This document shows, piece after piece, positions 20,194-29,625 of a DNA stretch of 64,000 nucleotides. The notes below the pieces were generated by a model. It had not been told where the DNA came from and made no database searches. It worked only from the letters and a program-made list of their open reading frames with translations. The position numbers and the translations under genes are program-made. How positions within the stretch are numbered: position 1 is the first letter of the stretch; every line of letters starts with the position of its first letter. This DNA is from Flavobacterium sp. J49 (lineage in GTDB: Bacteria; Bacteroidota; Bacteroidia; Flavobacteriales; Flavobacteriaceae): contig NZ_JAAQQU010000094.1 in assembly GCF_011742145.1 (NCBI RefSeq), forward strand, positions 1-64,000. Direction: 5' to 3'.

Positions 20194-20202
20194 TTCCCCG
20201 TT
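20146..20202 (+). repeat. Inverted repeat spanning the stop codon of the 19132-20193 gene
   Basis: AACGGGGAATT (20146-20156) inside the last codons and AATTCCCCGTT (20192-20202) starting within the stop codon are perfect 11-base complements with a 35-base spacer. The mRNA 3' end could fold back on itself and shield the terminus or stall exonucleases. Confidence 0.6.
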
Positions 20203-20217
20203 TAGAGTTAAGCTTGT

Positions 20218-20262
20218 AAAGGCAAAAGATTTATACTTCGAGTAAGCTTTTTGCCTTTTTTA
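20218..20262 (+). terminator. Terminator lying inside the convergent carA 3' end
   Basis: AAAGGCAAAAG (20218-20228) pairs with CTTTTTGCCTTT (20247-20258) with one bulged base, and the inner TACT/AGTA arms around a TCG loop strengthen it. On the plus strand it runs into TTTTTTAT. The right arm is antisense to the last Lys-Lys-Ala-Lys codons of carA. Confidence 0.7.
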
Positions 20263-21352
20263 TGTTGGTGATAAAATCATCAAATAAATAAGAAGAGTCA
20301 TGCGGACCGGGACTGGCTTCCGGGTGGTATTGCACCGAAAATACATTTTTTGATTTCATTCTCATTCCCGCAACAGTATTGTCGTTAATGTGGTAATGGG
20401 TGATTTCTAAATCGGGATGCTTTTCGAGTTCTTCTCTATTGACTGCAAATCCGTGGTTTTGTGAAGTGATTTCCCCTTTTCCGGTTAAGATATTCATCAC
20501 CGGATGGTTGATTCCTCTGTGACCGTTAAACATCTTATAAGTTGACACGCCGTTGGCCAAGCCAATAATTTGATGTCCTAAACAAATTCCGAAAACCGGT
20601 ATATCTGAAGCAATCATTTCTTTTGCCACAGCAATTACGCCTTCTAACGGTTCAGGATCGCCCGGTCCGTTTGACAAGAAGTAACCGTCTGCGTTGAATG
20701 CCTTCAATTCTCCGAAAGTGGTGTTGTATGGAAATACTTTGATGTAACAATCTCTTTTCGCGAGGTTTCTCAAGATGTTTCTTTTGATTCCTAAGTCTAG
20801 GGCTGCGATTTTATAAGTAGCATTTTCGTCACCAAAGAAATACGGTTCTGTCACCGATACTGTGGAAGCCAACTCTAATCCTTTCATATCGGGAACGTTG
20901 GCTAATAATTGTTTTAATTCTTCTACCGAAGTTCCGTCAGTGCAGATTACTGCATTTTGTGCTCCGTGATCTCTGATGTAACTTACCAGCGCTCTTGTAT
21001 CCACATCGGAAATGCAGATTAGGTTTTCTTTTTCGAAATAATCGTAAAGATTGCTTTCTGAATCGGGACGCGAGTGGGTAAAGCTGAAGTTTTTACAAAC
21101 CAAGCCGGAGATCATGATTTTGTCGGCTTCAACCTCGTTGGCATTGACTCCGTAGTTTCCGATGTGTGGATTGGTAGCCACCATGATTTGTCCGAAATAG
21201 GAAGGATCGGTGAAGATTTCTTGGTAACCGGTCATTCCGGTGTTGAAACAAACTTCGCCAAAGGTTTTTCCGGAGATTCCGATGGATTTGCCGTAAAAGA
21301 TAGTGCCGTCTGCTAGTAATAAGAGGGCTTGTGGTCTTGTTGTGTATTTCAT
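20231..21352 (-). CDS. carA: Carbamoyl-phosphate synthase small subunit
   Basis: A 373-residue glutaminase subunit that feeds ammonia to CarB for arginine and pyrimidine synthesis. It has the CPSase small-chain N-terminal domain (ALLLADGTIFYGKSIG, NTGMTGYQEIFTDPSYFGQI) and the class I amidotransferase domain with nucleophile in PVFGICLGHQ, TSQNHGFAV and the His-Glu pair in SVQYHPEASPGPHD. Normal length. carB is not in the window. It is downstream of the ribosomal block but separated by 470 bases of repeats and a terminator. Confidence 0.98.
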   Translation of the reverse strand: MKYTTRPQALLLLADGTIFYGKSIGISGKTFGEVCFNTGMTGYQEIFTDPSYFGQIMVATNPHIGNYGVNANEVEADKIMISGLVCKNFSFTHSRPDSESNLYDYFEKENLICISDVDTRALVSYIRDHGAQNAVICTDGTSVEELKQLLANVPDMKGLELASTVSVTEPYFFGDENATYKIAALDLGIKRNILRNLAKRDCYIKVFPYNTTFGELKAFNADGYFLSNGPGDPEPLEGVIAVAKEMIASDIPVFGICLGHQIIGLANGVSTYKMFNGHRGINHPVMNILTGKGEITSQNHGFAVNREELEKHPDLEITHYHINDNTVAGMRMKSKNVFSVQYHPEASPGPHDSSYLFDDFITNIKKAKSLLEV

Positions 21353-21604
21353 TCGTCGTAGTTATTGTTTTTTTAAGGTCTCATGCACTCGTTTCGCTCG
21401 TGTCATTCGTTGTAAGTTGTGTATTGTCTGTTTTGCTGATTGTTCTAAATTTCTCTCAAAGACGCTAAGACGCAAAGTATTGCCTATTGCCTATTGCCTA
21501 TTGCCTATTGCCTATTGCCTATTTAATCAACAAAATTAATTTATTGTACTGTGATAATAAAAAGGAATTATAAAAGTTTATAAACATTCCTTTAGTTTCC
21601 TTCC
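21353..21604. other. Intergenic region with repeats upstream of carA
   Basis: No plausible gene. It contains short degenerate repeats (TCGTTTCGCTCGTGTCATTCG) and the heptamer array described separately. No clear TAnnTTTG box for carA was found. Confidence 0.5.
21479..21520. repeat. Heptanucleotide tandem repeat, six copies
   Basis: Six uninterrupted copies of ATTGCCT (42 bases) between carA and rplQ. The period of 7 and absence of spacers exclude a CRISPR. Such arrays slip during replication and copy number is likely to vary between strains. Confidence 0.95.
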
Positions 21605-21740
21605 TAGCCCCGATTGCAGTGCAAATCCTTTTTGTTTTGAAATACGGCCCTTCGACTGCGCTCAGGGTGACAAAACAAAAAGATTGTAACGTAAAGCGGG
21701 AATATGGATTCCTGATAAAGCCCGTACGATTCGCTCCTGA
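21605..21740 (+). repeat. Dispersed modular element, copy A
   Basis: Begins TAGCCCCGATTGCAGT and ends near GATTCGCTCC. An outer frame of conserved ends (TAGCCCCGATTG... and ...AAAGCGGGAA) surrounds a stem AATCCTTTTTGTTTTG (21624-21639) / CAAAACAAAAAGATT (21671-21685). In the loop sits the palindromic module CCCTTCGACT-GCG-CTCAGGG (21648-21668). Closely similar over 137 bases to copy B at 49254. Confidence 0.88.
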
Positions 21741-21772
21741 CTTTAAAACCAAATCTTTGTTCAGTTCGAGCC

Positions 21773-21805
21773 AAAAAAAAAGGATAAACAAAACGTTTAT
21801 CCTTT
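21773..21805 (-). terminator. Terminator of the ribosomal protein supercluster
   Basis: AAAGGATAAAC (21779-21789), loop AAAAC, GTTTATCCTTT (21795-21805): 11-bp perfect stem. On the minus strand it runs into nine T residues. It is 22 bases after the rplQ stop. Confidence 0.93.
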
Positions 21806-21826
21806 ATATTTAAGAATGGGCAACCA

Positions 21827-22462
21827 TTATGCTTGCTCTTCTTTAGATTCTTCATCAGCCGGAGCTTCCGGAGTTTCTTCTGCTGCAGGAGCTTCTGCTT
21901 CAGCGATTGGAGTTTCCTCAACCACCGGAGTTTCAACAACTTCTGCAACCGGAGTTTCCACAACTTCTTCCACCACAGGTGCAGGAGCTGCTTCCACCAC
22001 TGGAGCTTCCACTTTTTCAGGAGCTGCAGTAGAAGTTGATTTAGCTTTTCCACCACGACGGCTTTTGGCTTTTTTCTCTTCTTTTTTACCTCCGTTGTAT
22101 AGTTCATTGAAGTCTACTAATTCGATCATAGCCATATCAGCGTTATCTCCAAGACGGTTACCCATTTTGATGATACGAGTGTATCCACCCGGACGATCAC
22201 CTACTTTTGGAGCTACTTCTCTGAAAAGTTCAGTTACACCATATTTGTTACGTAGGTAAGCGAAAACGATACGTCTGTTGTGCGTAGTATCTTCTTTTGA
22301 TTTTGTTACTAATGGCTCAACAAATTGTTTAAGCGCTTTAGCTTTAGCAACAGTAGTAATAATACGTTTGTGCTCGATAAGAGAACAAGCCATATTAGCC
22401 AACATAGATTTTCTGTGTCCGGTCTGTCTGCTTAAGTGATTTACTTTTTTTCCGTGTCTCAT
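21827..22462 (-). CDS. rplQ: Ribosomal protein L17 with long acidic tail
   Basis: Large-subunit protein near the exit tunnel. Residues 1-125 are a normal L17 ([46 protein letters not shown]). A basic link ([16 protein letters not shown]) and then about 70 residues of low-complexity Ala/Glu/Pro/Val (repeats of [11 protein letters not shown] type) extend it to 211 residues, far beyond the 116-130 usual in many bacteria; acidic tails are known in Bacteroidota L17. Last gene of the block, 62 bases after rpoA. Confidence 0.97.
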   Translation of the reverse strand: MRHGKKVNHLSRQTGHRKSMLANMACSLIEHKRIITTVAKAKALKQFVEPLVTKSKEDTTHNRRIVFAYLRNKYGVTELFREVAPKVGDRPGGYTRIIKMGNRLGDNADMAMIELVDFNELYNGGKKEEKKAKSRRGGKAKSTSTAAPEKVEAPVVEAAPAPVVEEVVETPVAEVVETPVVEETPIAEAEAPAAEETPEAPADEESKEEQA

Positions 22463-22524
22463 GACGTCTTTTTTTAACCTTCATCTTGCTTCAATCCTCT
22501 AGGGAGCGCAAAATATGAAGTAAT

Positions 22525-23517
22525 TTATTCTTTATCTAATTTGTATTTACCTAAGTCCATTCCGAAAGTTAAATTTTTATTGGCAACCAATTCATCTAAC
22601 TCAGTTAGCGATTTTTTACCGAAATTACGGAACTTCATTAAGTCATTTTTGTTGAAAGATACAAGATCTCCAAGGGTGTCAACTTCGGCTGCTTTCAAAC
22701 AGTTCAAAGCTCTTACTGATAAATCCATATCAACAAGCTTAGTTTTAAGCAACTGTCTCATGTGTAGAGATTCTTCGTCGTAAGATTCTGTTTGAGCAAT
22801 TTCATCAGCTTCAAGAGTAATTCTCTCATCAGAGAATAACATAAAGTGGTGAATTAAAACTTTGGCAGCTTCTGTTAAGGCATCTTTTGGATTGATTGAA
22901 CCATCAGTTTTGATTTCAAAAACTAATTTTTCGTAATCTGTTTTTTGCTCCACACGGAAGTTTTCAATGGCATATTTTACATTTTTTACCGGGGTAAAAA
23001 TAGAGTCTGTAAAAATAGTACCAATGGCTGCATTTTGTTTTTTGTTCTCCTCAGCAGGAACATAACCACGACCTTTTTCGATGGTCAATTCCATGTTTAG
23101 GTTAACTTTGCTATCCAAGTTACAAATTACCAGTTCCGGGTTTAACACCTGGAAACCGGAGATGAATTTTTGAAAATCACCAGCTGTAATTTGGTCTTTT
23201 CCTGAGATTGAGATAGAAACTGTTTCATTATCTACATCTTCGATTTGACGTTTGAAACGTACTTGTTTTAGATTTAGGATAATTTCAGTAACATCTTCAA
23301 CAACTCCTGAAATAGTAGAGAACTCATGCTCAACACCTTCGATACGAACCGAAGTGATGGCATAACCTTCTAACGCAGAAAGTAAAACTCTTCTAAGTGC
23401 ATTACCAACGGTCAATCCGTATCCCGGTTCTAAAGGTCTGAATTCAAACTTACCTTCAAAATCGGTTGAATCGATCATGATAACTTTATCGGGCTTCTGA
23501 AAATTAAATATTGCCAT
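22525..23517 (-). CDS. rpoA: RNA polymerase alpha subunit
   Basis: A 330-residue subunit that nucleates polymerase assembly. The N-terminal domain has [26 protein letters not shown] and the dimerisation region; the C-terminal domain (about 255-330) has the helix-hairpin DNA and activator contact surface [23 protein letters not shown] and [11 protein letters not shown]. It lies between rpsD (23-base gap) and rplQ, the standard alpha-operon order. Confidence 0.99.
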   Translation of the reverse strand: MAIFNFQKPDKVIMIDSTDFEGKFEFRPLEPGYGLTVGNALRRVLLSALEGYAITSVRIEGVEHEFSTISGVVEDVTEIILNLKQVRFKRQIEDVDNETVSISISGKDQITAGDFQKFISGFQVLNPELVICNLDSKVNLNMELTIEKGRGYVPAEENKKQNAAIGTIFTDSIFTPVKNVKYAIENFRVEQKTDYEKLVFEIKTDGSINPKDALTEAAKVLIHHFMLFSDERITLEADEIAQTESYDEESLHMRQLLKTKLVDMDLSVRALNCLKAAEVDTLGDLVSFNKNDLMKFRNFGKKSLTELDELVANKNLTFGMDLGKYKLDKE

Positions 23518-23540
23518 ATAATTTAGACTATTGTCAATTA

Positions 23541-24146
23541 TTATTTGTTGTACAACTCTACGATTAATTGTTCTTTAATGTTTTCCGGAATTTGAAGTCT
23601 TTGAGGAACTGAAACAAAAGTTCCTTCTTTAGTGTCATTATTCCAAGTAATCCACTCATATACGTGAGAAGAGTTGGCTAATGAACGCTCGATAGCTTCA
23701 ACAGATTTAGATTTTTCACGAACAGCAACTTTGTCACCCGGTTTTAGGTGGTACGATGGGATGTTAACCAATTCTCCGTTTACAGTGATGTGACGGTGAG
23801 AAACGATTTGTCTTGCAGCTCTTCTTGAAGGCGCAATTCCCATTCTGAATACAACGTTATCTAAACGAGCTTCACATAATTGTAAAAGGATTTCACCTGT
23901 TACTCCTTTAGAAGCTGCTGCTTTTTCGAAAAGGTTTCTGAATTGTTTTTCTAAAATTCCATAAGAATATTTAGCTTTTTGCTTTTCCATTAACTGAACA
24001 GCGTACTCAGATTTTTTACCTCTTTTTTTAGCCATCCCGTGTTGTCCGGGTGGATAATTTCTTTTTTCGAAGGATTTGTCTTCTCCGAATATTGCTTCGC
24101 CAAATTTACGAGCAATTCTAGTTTGTGGACCAGTATATCTTGCCAT
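23541..24146 (-). CDS. rpsD: Ribosomal protein S4
   Basis: A 201-residue primary 16S-binding protein. It starts [17 protein letters not shown] and contains the S4 RNA-binding domain ([31 protein letters not shown]). It lacks the N-terminal zinc cysteines found in some S4 proteins. In other bacteria S4 represses the alpha operon; the 81-base gap in front of it is the largest within this stretch. Confidence 0.98.
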   Translation of the reverse strand: MARYTGPQTRIARKFGEAIFGEDKSFEKRNYPPGQHGMAKKRGKKSEYAVQLMEKQKAKYSYGILEKQFRNLFEKAAASKGVTGEILLQLCEARLDNVVFRMGIAPSRRAARQIVSHRHITVNGELVNIPSYHLKPGDKVAVREKSKSVEAIERSLANSSHVYEWITWNNDTKEGTFVSVPQRLQIPENIKEQLIVELYNK

Positions 24147-24227
24147 TTTAAATTGTTTTAAGATTGAGATTATGAATTCAGGTCACATCCTTCGATAATC
24201 TATTCGCCAATCTTGATTATACTATAA

Positions 24228-24611
24228 TTATACTCTACGTCTTTTAGGAGGACGACATCCGTTGTGTGGCATTGGAGTAACGTCGATGATTTCGGTTACT
24301 TCAATTCCTGAATTATGAATAGATCTGATAGCAGACTCACGTCCGTTACCCGGTCCTTTTACATACACTTTTACTTTTTTAAGACCAGCTTCTAAAGCCA
24401 CCTTTCCACAATCTTCTGCTGCCATTTGAGCGGCGTATGGAGTGTTCTTTTTAGAACCTCTAAAGCCCATTTTACCGGCTGAAGACCAAGAGATAACCTC
24501 ACCTTTTTTGTTGGTTAACGAAATGATGATGTTATTAAAGGTAGCATTAATATGAGCTTCACCCGTTGATTCAACGATAACTTTACGTTTTTTTGCAGTC
24601 GTTTTAGCCAT
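24228..24611 (-). CDS. rpsK: Ribosomal protein S11
   Basis: A 127-residue platform protein binding 16S rRNA near the decoding site. It has [14 protein letters not shown], the [14 protein letters not shown] block and the invariant C-terminus [18 protein letters not shown]. Eight bases after rpsM. Confidence 0.98.
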   Translation of the reverse strand: MAKTTAKKRKVIVESTGEAHINATFNNIIISLTNKKGEVISWSSAGKMGFRGSKKNTPYAAQMAAEDCGKVALEAGLKKVKVYVKGPGNGRESAIRSIHNSGIEVTEIIDVTPMPHNGCRPPKRRRV

Positions 24612-24619
24612 ACTATTTA

Positions 24620-24994
24620 TTATTTAGTTGCTTTTTTCTTGTTAGCAACAGTTTTTCTTTTACCTTTTCTTGTTCTAGAGTTGTTCTTAGTTCTTTGTCC
24701 TCTTAACGGAAGACCAGATCTGTGACGGATACCTCTATAACATCCAATATCCATTAAACGTTTGATGTGCAATGACACTTCTGAACGAAGCTCACCTTCA
24801 ATTTTGTAGTATGATACCGCATCACGGATTCCTCCGATTTCGTCATCATTCCAATCTTGAACTTTTTTATCTTGGCTTACTTGAGCTTTTTCTAAAATCT
24901 CAATAGCTCTACTTCTGCCTACTCCGAAGATGTAGGTTAAAGCGATAACTCCTCTTTTGTTTTTTGGGATGTCTACCCCTGCTATTCTTGCCAT
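24620..24994 (-). CDS. rpsM: Ribosomal protein S13
   Basis: A 124-residue head protein that contacts the A- and P-site tRNAs and the L5 bridge. It opens [20 protein letters not shown] and carries [16 protein letters not shown] followed by a Lys-rich tail ([16 protein letters not shown]). Three bases after rpmJ. Confidence 0.98.
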   Translation of the reverse strand: MARIAGVDIPKNKRGVIALTYIFGVGRSRAIEILEKAQVSQDKKVQDWNDDEIGGIRDAVSYYKIEGELRSEVSLHIKRLMDIGCYRGIRHRSGLPLRGQRTKNNSRTRKGKRKTVANKKKATK

Positions 24995-24997
24995 AAC

Positions 24998-25114
24998 TTA
25001 TCCTTGTCTTTGTTTAAATCTAGGATTCTTTTTATTAATCACGTACAATCTGCCTTTGCGACGTACGATAATGCACTCGGCACTTCTTTTTTTAACTGAT
25101 GCTCTTACTTTCAT
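24998..25114 (-). CDS. rpmJ: Ribosomal protein L36 (zinc-free form)
   Basis: A 38-residue protein beginning [20 protein letters not shown] and ending NPRFKQRQG, encoded between infA and rpsM in the normal order. Of the four zinc ligands of the classical form (three Cys and one His) only one cysteine remains, so this is the zinc-independent type. Confidence 0.95.
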
Positions 25115-25124
25115 ATTAGTAGCT

Positions 25125-25340
25125 TTAGTATCTATAAGTAATTCTTGCTTTTGACAAATCATAAGGGCTCATTTCCAATTTCACTTTGTCACCAGGTAAC
25201 AATTTGATGTAATGCATACGCATTTTACCGGAGATGTGAGCAATCACAATATGTCCATTTTCTAATTCTACACGAAACATAGCATTTGATAATGCTTCAA
25301 TGATCGTTCCGTCTTGTTCTATTGCTGATTGTTTTGCCAT
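25125..25340 (-). CDS. infA: Translation initiation factor IF-1
   Basis: A 71-residue OB-fold factor that blocks the A site during initiation. It starts [20 protein letters not shown] and has [20 protein letters not shown] and the conserved ending [11 protein letters not shown]. Follows secY directly (5 bases); no map gene separates them. Confidence 0.98.
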   Translation of the reverse strand: MAKQSAIEQDGTIIEALSNAMFRVELENGHIVIAHISGKMRMHYIKLLPGDKVKLEMSPYDLSKARITYRY

Positions 25341-25345
25341 AAAAA

Positions 25346-26689
25346 TTAAGCTACTGCTTTTCTATTTTTACCACTTTTCATCAATCCGTCATAGTGTTTA
25401 TTCAATAAATAAGAATTTATTTGTTGAATAGTATCGATAGCAACACCAACCATAATGATTAATGAAGTACCACCATAGAACATTGCCCAAGATTGTTGTA
25501 CATCAAGACTAACAACAATGGCTGGGAACACAGCGATTAATGCTAAAAATAATGAACCAGGGAATGTTATAAGAGACATGATTCTGTCTAAGAAATCAGC
25601 TGTTTCTACTCCGGGTTTAACTCCAGGAATAAAACCGCCACTTCTTTTCAAATCATCGGCCATTTTGTTTGTTGGAACTGTAATTGCAGTGTAGAAGAAT
25701 GTGAATATTAAAATCAACAAAGCAAATACAAAGTTGTACCAAAATCCGAACATATTACTAAAAGTACCTGCAATAGACTGAGACGTTTCAGATTTTGAAA
25801 GTCCGGCTACTGCTGCCGGTATAAACATAATCGCTTGCGCGAAAATGATTGGCATAACTCCAGCTGAGTTTAATTTCAATGGAATCCATTGTCTGTTACC
25901 ACCCATCATGTCTTGTTCAAAATCACCGGTTGTTGTACGACGTGCGTATTGTACCGGAATTTTTCTAACCGCCATTACTAATAGTACACAAGCAATAATC
26001 ACCAATAACCAAACTACGATTTCAAATACCAATAACATAGGACCTCCATTATTGTTGGTCACTTTAGAGGTAAACTCTTGAAATAGTGCTTGTGGCAATC
26101 TGGCTAAGATACCCACCATAATCAATAGTGAAATACCGTTACCAATACCTTTATCTGTAATTTTTTCACCTAACCACATGGCAAAGATTGTCCCTGTAGT
26201 TAGAATCAATACTGAAGAGAACAAAAATTGGAATGAATCAAATCCTAAAAGGAATGCTCCCGGAGGTAAAGTGGTGTATAGGTTATAAATATAACCCGGA
26301 CCTTGTACCAAGGTGATAGCGATGGTTAACCATCTTGTAATTTGATTCAATCTTTTTCTGCCACTTTCGCCATCTTTTTGCAATTTTTGCAAGTAAGGAA
26401 TGGCGATACCCATTAATTGAACAACAATTGAAGCTGAAATGTAGGGCATGATACCCAAAGCAAAAACAGACGCTTTAGAAAAAGCTCCACCGGTAAACAT
26501 ATCCAGGATTGATCCAATCCCTTTATCTGTTTGACCAGCTAAGTTTTCTAATTGTGTAGCATCAATTCCCGGAAGAGTTACATGCGCTCCAAATCTGTAA
26601 ACTAATAAAAGAAGTAACGTTAAAGTTATTCTGGTTCTTAGTTCTTCTATTTTCCAAACATTATTTAATGATTCAAAAAATTTCTTCAT
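25346..26689 (-). CDS. secY: Protein translocase subunit SecY
   Basis: A 447-residue channel protein of the Sec translocon with ten predicted membrane helices. Family blocks include the plug region after [45 protein letters not shown] and the cytoplasmic loop with KIPVQYARR and [15 protein letters not shown]. It stands between rplO and infA, as in other spc operons, but without adk. Confidence 0.99.
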   Translation of the reverse strand: MKKFFESLNNVWKIEELRTRITLTLLLLLVYRFGAHVTLPGIDATQLENLAGQTDKGIGSILDMFTGGAFSKASVFALGIMPYISASIVVQLMGIAIPYLQKLQKDGESGRKRLNQITRWLTIAITLVQGPGYIYNLYTTLPPGAFLLGFDSFQFLFSSVLILTTGTIFAMWLGEKITDKGIGNGISLLIMVGILARLPQALFQEFTSKVTNNNGGPMLLVFEIVVWLLVIIACVLLVMAVRKIPVQYARRTTTGDFEQDMMGGNRQWIPLKLNSAGVMPIIFAQAIMFIPAAVAGLSKSETSQSIAGTFSNMFGFWYNFVFALLILIFTFFYTAITVPTNKMADDLKRSGGFIPGVKPGVETADFLDRIMSLITFPGSLFLALIAVFPAIVVSLDVQQSWAMFYGGTSLIIMVGVAIDTIQQINSYLLNKHYDGLMKSGKNRKAVA

Positions 26690-26700
26690 TGTTCTATTAG

Positions 26701-27153
26701 TTATAAGGTTACGGCTTCACCACCGGCAGCTTCAATAGCCGCTTTTGCTGTAGCAGTAAATTTGTGAGCAGTTACTTTTAATTTTGCTTTTAATTCTCCT
26801 CTTCCTAAAATCTTTACCAATTCGTTTTTAGTAGCCAAACGGTTTTCTACAATTACTGTAAAATCTACAGTATCTGTAACAGTTCCGTTATCTACCAATA
26901 ACTGAAGTGCATCAAGATTGATCCCTTGATATTCTTTACGGTTGATGTTTGTGAAACCAAACTTAGGCACACGTCTTTGAAGTGGCATTTGACCTCCTTC
27001 AAAACCAATCTTTTTAGAATATCCAGAACGAGACTTAGCTCCTTTGTGACCTCTTGCAGCGGTACCACCTTTACCAGAACCTTCTCCTCTACCTAATCTT
27101 TTGTTTTGATTGTGTGTAGAACCTTCAGCAGGTTGTAAGTTACTTAAATTCAT
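26701..27153 (-). CDS. rplO: Ribosomal protein L15
   Basis: A 150-residue late-assembly protein. The N-terminal Gly/Arg-rich extension NKRLGRGEGSGKGGTAARGH and GFEGGQMPLQRRVPKFGF are diagnostic. Twelve bases after rpmD. Confidence 0.98.
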   Translation of the reverse strand: MNLSNLQPAEGSTHNQNKRLGRGEGSGKGGTAARGHKGAKSRSGYSKKIGFEGGQMPLQRRVPKFGFTNINRKEYQGINLDALQLLVDNGTVTDTVDFTVIVENRLATKNELVKILGRGELKAKLKVTAHKFTATAKAAIEAAGGEAVTL

Positions 27154-27165
27154 AACTATGATTTG

Positions 27166-27348
27166 TTATTTAACTTCCTCTACGGAAACTAAGTGTTTAA
27201 CTTTATTTATCATTCCAAGGATAGCTGGATTTGAATCATGCTCCACAACCTGTCCCATTTTACGAAGACCTAAAGCCTCTAATCCTCTCTTTTGTGTAAG
27301 AGGACAATTGATTTTGCTTCTAACTTGTTTTACTAATAATTTAGCCAT
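27166..27348 (-). CDS. rpmD: Ribosomal protein L30
   Basis: A 60-residue protein ([20 protein letters not shown]...[14 protein letters not shown]) of the bacterial short L30 type. Its place between rpsE and rplO confirms identity. Confidence 0.97.
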   Translation of the reverse strand: MAKLLVKQVRSKINCPLTQKRGLEALGLRKMGQVVEHDSNPAILGMINKVKHLVSVEEVK

Positions 27349-27360
27349 AATTTCCTTGAA

Positions 27361-27882
27361 TTAACCTTTAAAAACTTTTTCTAAAGAAATACCTCTTTGT
27401 TTTGCAACAGTAACGGCACTTCTCATTTGTAATAAAGCATCAAAAGTTGCTTTTACCACGTTGTGAGGGTTTGATGAACCTTGTGATTTTGACAATACAT
27501 CGTGGATACCAACTGATTCAAGAACTGAACGAACAGCTCCACCAGCGATTACTCCGGTACCGTGAGATGCAGGCATCAAATATACTGCTGCTCCACCAAA
27601 TTTTCCTTTTTGTTCGTGAGGTACAGATTGACCACTTAAAGGAATTCTAACTAAGTTTTTCTTTGCATCTTCTACTGCTTTGGCAATAGCTTCAGAAACA
27701 TCTTTAGATTTTCCTAATCCGTGACCTACTACACCGTTTTCATCACCTACCACAACAATCGCAGAAAAGCCGAAAGCTCTACCTCCTTTTGTTACTTTGG
27801 TAACACGATTTACACTTACCAGACGATCTTTTAATTCAAGACCGCTAGGTTTTACTAATTCTACATTTTTGTATTTAGACAT
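27361..27882 (-). CDS. rpsE: Ribosomal protein S5
   Basis: A 173-residue protein at the mRNA entry channel, involved in decoding accuracy. It contains the double-stranded RNA-binding-like N-terminal domain ([21 protein letters not shown]), [20 protein letters not shown] and the C-terminal fold with [15 protein letters not shown]. Six bases after rplR. Confidence 0.98.
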   Translation of the reverse strand: MSKYKNVELVKPSGLELKDRLVSVNRVTKVTKGGRAFGFSAIVVVGDENGVVGHGLGKSKDVSEAIAKAVEDAKKNLVRIPLSGQSVPHEQKGKFGGAAVYLMPASHGTGVIAGGAVRSVLESVGIHDVLSKSQGSSNPHNVVKATFDALLQMRSAVTVAKQRGISLEKVFKG

Positions 27883-27888
27883 AATATA

Positions 27889-28242
27889 TTAGAATTTAAG
27901 TCCAGCGGCTCTTGCGCCTTCTGCTAATGATTTAATACGACCGTGGTACAAATAACCTCCTCTATCGAAAGTTACTTCTGTAATTCCGGCTTTTAACGCT
28001 TTTTCTGCTGCTAGTTTTCCAACTGCTGCGGCAACTTCTACGTTTGTACCTTTAATATCTACTCCTTTATCTTTTGATGAAGCAGCCAATAAAGTAACTC
28101 CATTCACATCATCGATTAGTTGTGCATAGATTTCTTTATTACTTCTGAATACAGATAATCTTGGTTTAGCAGCAGTACCGCTAACAATCTTTCTGATTCT
28201 GAATTTAATTCTTTGTCTTCTTTCAGTTTTTGTTAATGACAT
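27889..28242 (-). CDS. rplR: Ribosomal protein L18
   Basis: A 117-residue 5S rRNA-binding protein. It has [38 protein letters not shown] and the ending [20 protein letters not shown]. Eleven bases after rplF. Confidence 0.98.
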   Translation of the reverse strand: MSLTKTERRQRIKFRIRKIVSGTAAKPRLSVFRSNKEIYAQLIDDVNGVTLLAASSKDKGVDIKGTNVEVAAAVGKLAAEKALKAGITEVTFDRGGYLYHGRIKSLAEGARAAGLKF

Positions 28243-28253
28243 AATACTACTTT

Positions 28254-28796
28254 TTACGCTGATTTACCTGCTTTTCTTCTTAATACTTCACCAACAAACT
28301 TAACTCCTTTTCCTTTGTAAGGCTCAGGCTTACGGAAACCTCTGATTTTCGCAGCGATTTGACCGATTAATTGTTTGTCGAAAGATGTTAACTTCACGAT
28401 TGGGTTTTTCCCTTTTTCAGAAATTGTTTCCAATTTTACTTCGGGAGCAACTTCTAAAACGATATTGTGAGAGAACCCTAAGGCTAAGTCTAATTTTTGT
28501 CCTTGGTTTGAGGCTCTGTAACCTACTCCAACCAATTCTAATTCTTTGGTAAAACCTTCAGATACACCAATAATCATGTTGTTGATTAATGATCTGTATA
28601 ATCCGTGTTTTGCTCTATGATCTTTACTATCAGATGGTCTTTCTACTACTAATTGACCTTCTTCAACTTTTACTGTTACGTCTGCGTAATCTTGTGTAAG
28701 TTGACCTAATTTTCCTTTAACTGTAATTACTGTTTCACTAACTTCAACAGTTACACCAGCAGGAATCGAAATTGGATTTTTACCTATTCTTGACAT
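28254..28796 (-). CDS. rplF: Ribosomal protein L6
   Basis: A 180-residue two-domain protein near the factor-binding site. It begins [17 protein letters not shown] and shows [20 protein letters not shown] and the C-terminal [20 protein letters not shown] signature. Sixteen bases after rpsH. Confidence 0.98.
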   Translation of the reverse strand: MSRIGKNPISIPAGVTVEVSETVITVKGKLGQLTQDYADVTVKVEEGQLVVERPSDSKDHRAKHGLYRSLINNMIIGVSEGFTKELELVGVGYRASNQGQKLDLALGFSHNIVLEVAPEVKLETISEKGKNPIVKLTSFDKQLIGQIAAKIRGFRKPEPYKGKGVKFVGEVLRRKAGKSA

Positions 28797-28812
28797 TGTT
28801 TAACTGTTTTTA

Positions 28813-29211
28813 TTAGTATACGTAACAAATTACTTCTCCACCAACATTTAATTGCTTAGCTTGTTTTCCGGTCATTAAACCTTTTGAAGTGGAAACAATA
28901 GCAATTCCTAAACCGTTAAGGATTCTAGGTAATTTTGATGCACCTGCATATTTACGTAAACCTGGTTTACTAATTCTTTGGATATCTTTGATTACTGACT
29001 CTTTAGTATCTTTATCATACTTCAAAGCGATTTTGATGGTACCTTGAACAGTACTGTCATCAAATTTGTAACTTAAGATATATCCTTGATCGAATAAAAT
29101 CTTTGTGATTTCTTTTTTCAAGTTGGAAGCCGGGATTTCAACCACTTTGTGGTTAGCCATCACTGCATTTCTAACTCTCGTAAGATAATCTGCAATAGGA
29201 TCTGTATACAT
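28813..29211 (-). CDS. rpsH: Ribosomal protein S8
   Basis: A 132-residue central-domain assembly protein. It begins [20 protein letters not shown] and ends with the conserved [22 protein letters not shown] region. In Escherichia coli S8 represses the spc operon by binding its own mRNA. Here it is preceded by an unusual 141-base gap containing a long hairpin. Confidence 0.98.
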   Translation of the reverse strand: MYTDPIADYLTRVRNAVMANHKVVEIPASNLKKEITKILFDQGYILSYKFDDSTVQGTIKIALKYDKDTKESVIKDIQRISKPGLRKYAGASKLPRILNGLGIAIVSTSKGLMTGKQAKQLNVGGEVICYVY

Positions 29212-29287
29212 ATTTATTAAATTGCGGCAACGGTTTTCAATAGAACTATTCCATTGAACCTGAAGCCATTAAACTCTATTTTAACAA

Positions 29288-29337
29288 CAGATAATTGCAC
29301 GTTACCGGCAAAAATCCGGCAAATGTACAATTATCTG
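29288..29337 (-). promoter_or_regulatory. Long hairpin in the rpsN-rpsH gap
   Basis: CAGATAATTG (29288-29297) pairs with CAATTATCTG (29328-29337), and the stem continues through wobble pairs to a CCGG/CCGG top around a short T-rich loop. No T tract follows on the minus strand, so it is not a typical terminator; it lies about 75 bases before the rpsH start. Confidence 0.6.
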
Positions 29338-29352
29338 CTGAAATTCCAACTA

Positions 29353-29622
29353 TTACCAGCTGGCTTTTTTTACTCCTGGAATTAATCCTTGGTTGGCCAT
29401 CTCACGGAATGTTACACGTGAAATACCAAATTGTCTCATGTACCCTCTTGGTCTTCCGGTTAATTTACAACGGTTGTGTAAACGAACTGGAGAAGCATTT
29501 CTTGGTAATTTTTGTAACGCTTCGTAATCTCCGGCTTCTAATAAAGCTTTTCTTTTCTCAGCGTATTTTTCTACCACTCTTTGTCTTTTAACCTCACGGG
29601 CTTTCATTGATTCTTTAGCCAT
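29353..29622 (-). CDS. rpsN: Ribosomal protein S14 (zinc-free long form)
   Basis: An 89-residue S14 ending [21 protein letters not shown]. The CxxC pairs of the short zinc form are absent, so this is the long cysteine-free type. Three bases after rplE and followed by the structured gap before rpsH. Confidence 0.98.
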   Translation of the reverse strand: MAKESMKAREVKRQRVVEKYAEKRKALLEAGDYEALQKLPRNASPVRLHNRCKLTGRPRGYMRQFGISRVTFREMANQGLIPGVKKASW

Positions 29623-29625
29623 ATC

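Noticed and set aside
21479..21520. Short regularly repeated sequence that could suggest a CRISPR
   Set aside because: Period is 7 bases with no spacers and no cas genes nearby; it is a simple tandem repeat.
21353..21826. Hidden gene or insertion sequence in the carA-rplQ gap
   Set aside because: The gap is explained by the heptamer array, element copy A and the terminator; no transposase-like frame is present.
21604..22107. Reading frame of 167 codons overlapping the rplQ 3' end
   Set aside because: It is a Leu/Lys/Trp low-complexity shadow of the Ala/Glu-rich L17 tail, in another frame, and runs through the terminator and repeat element.
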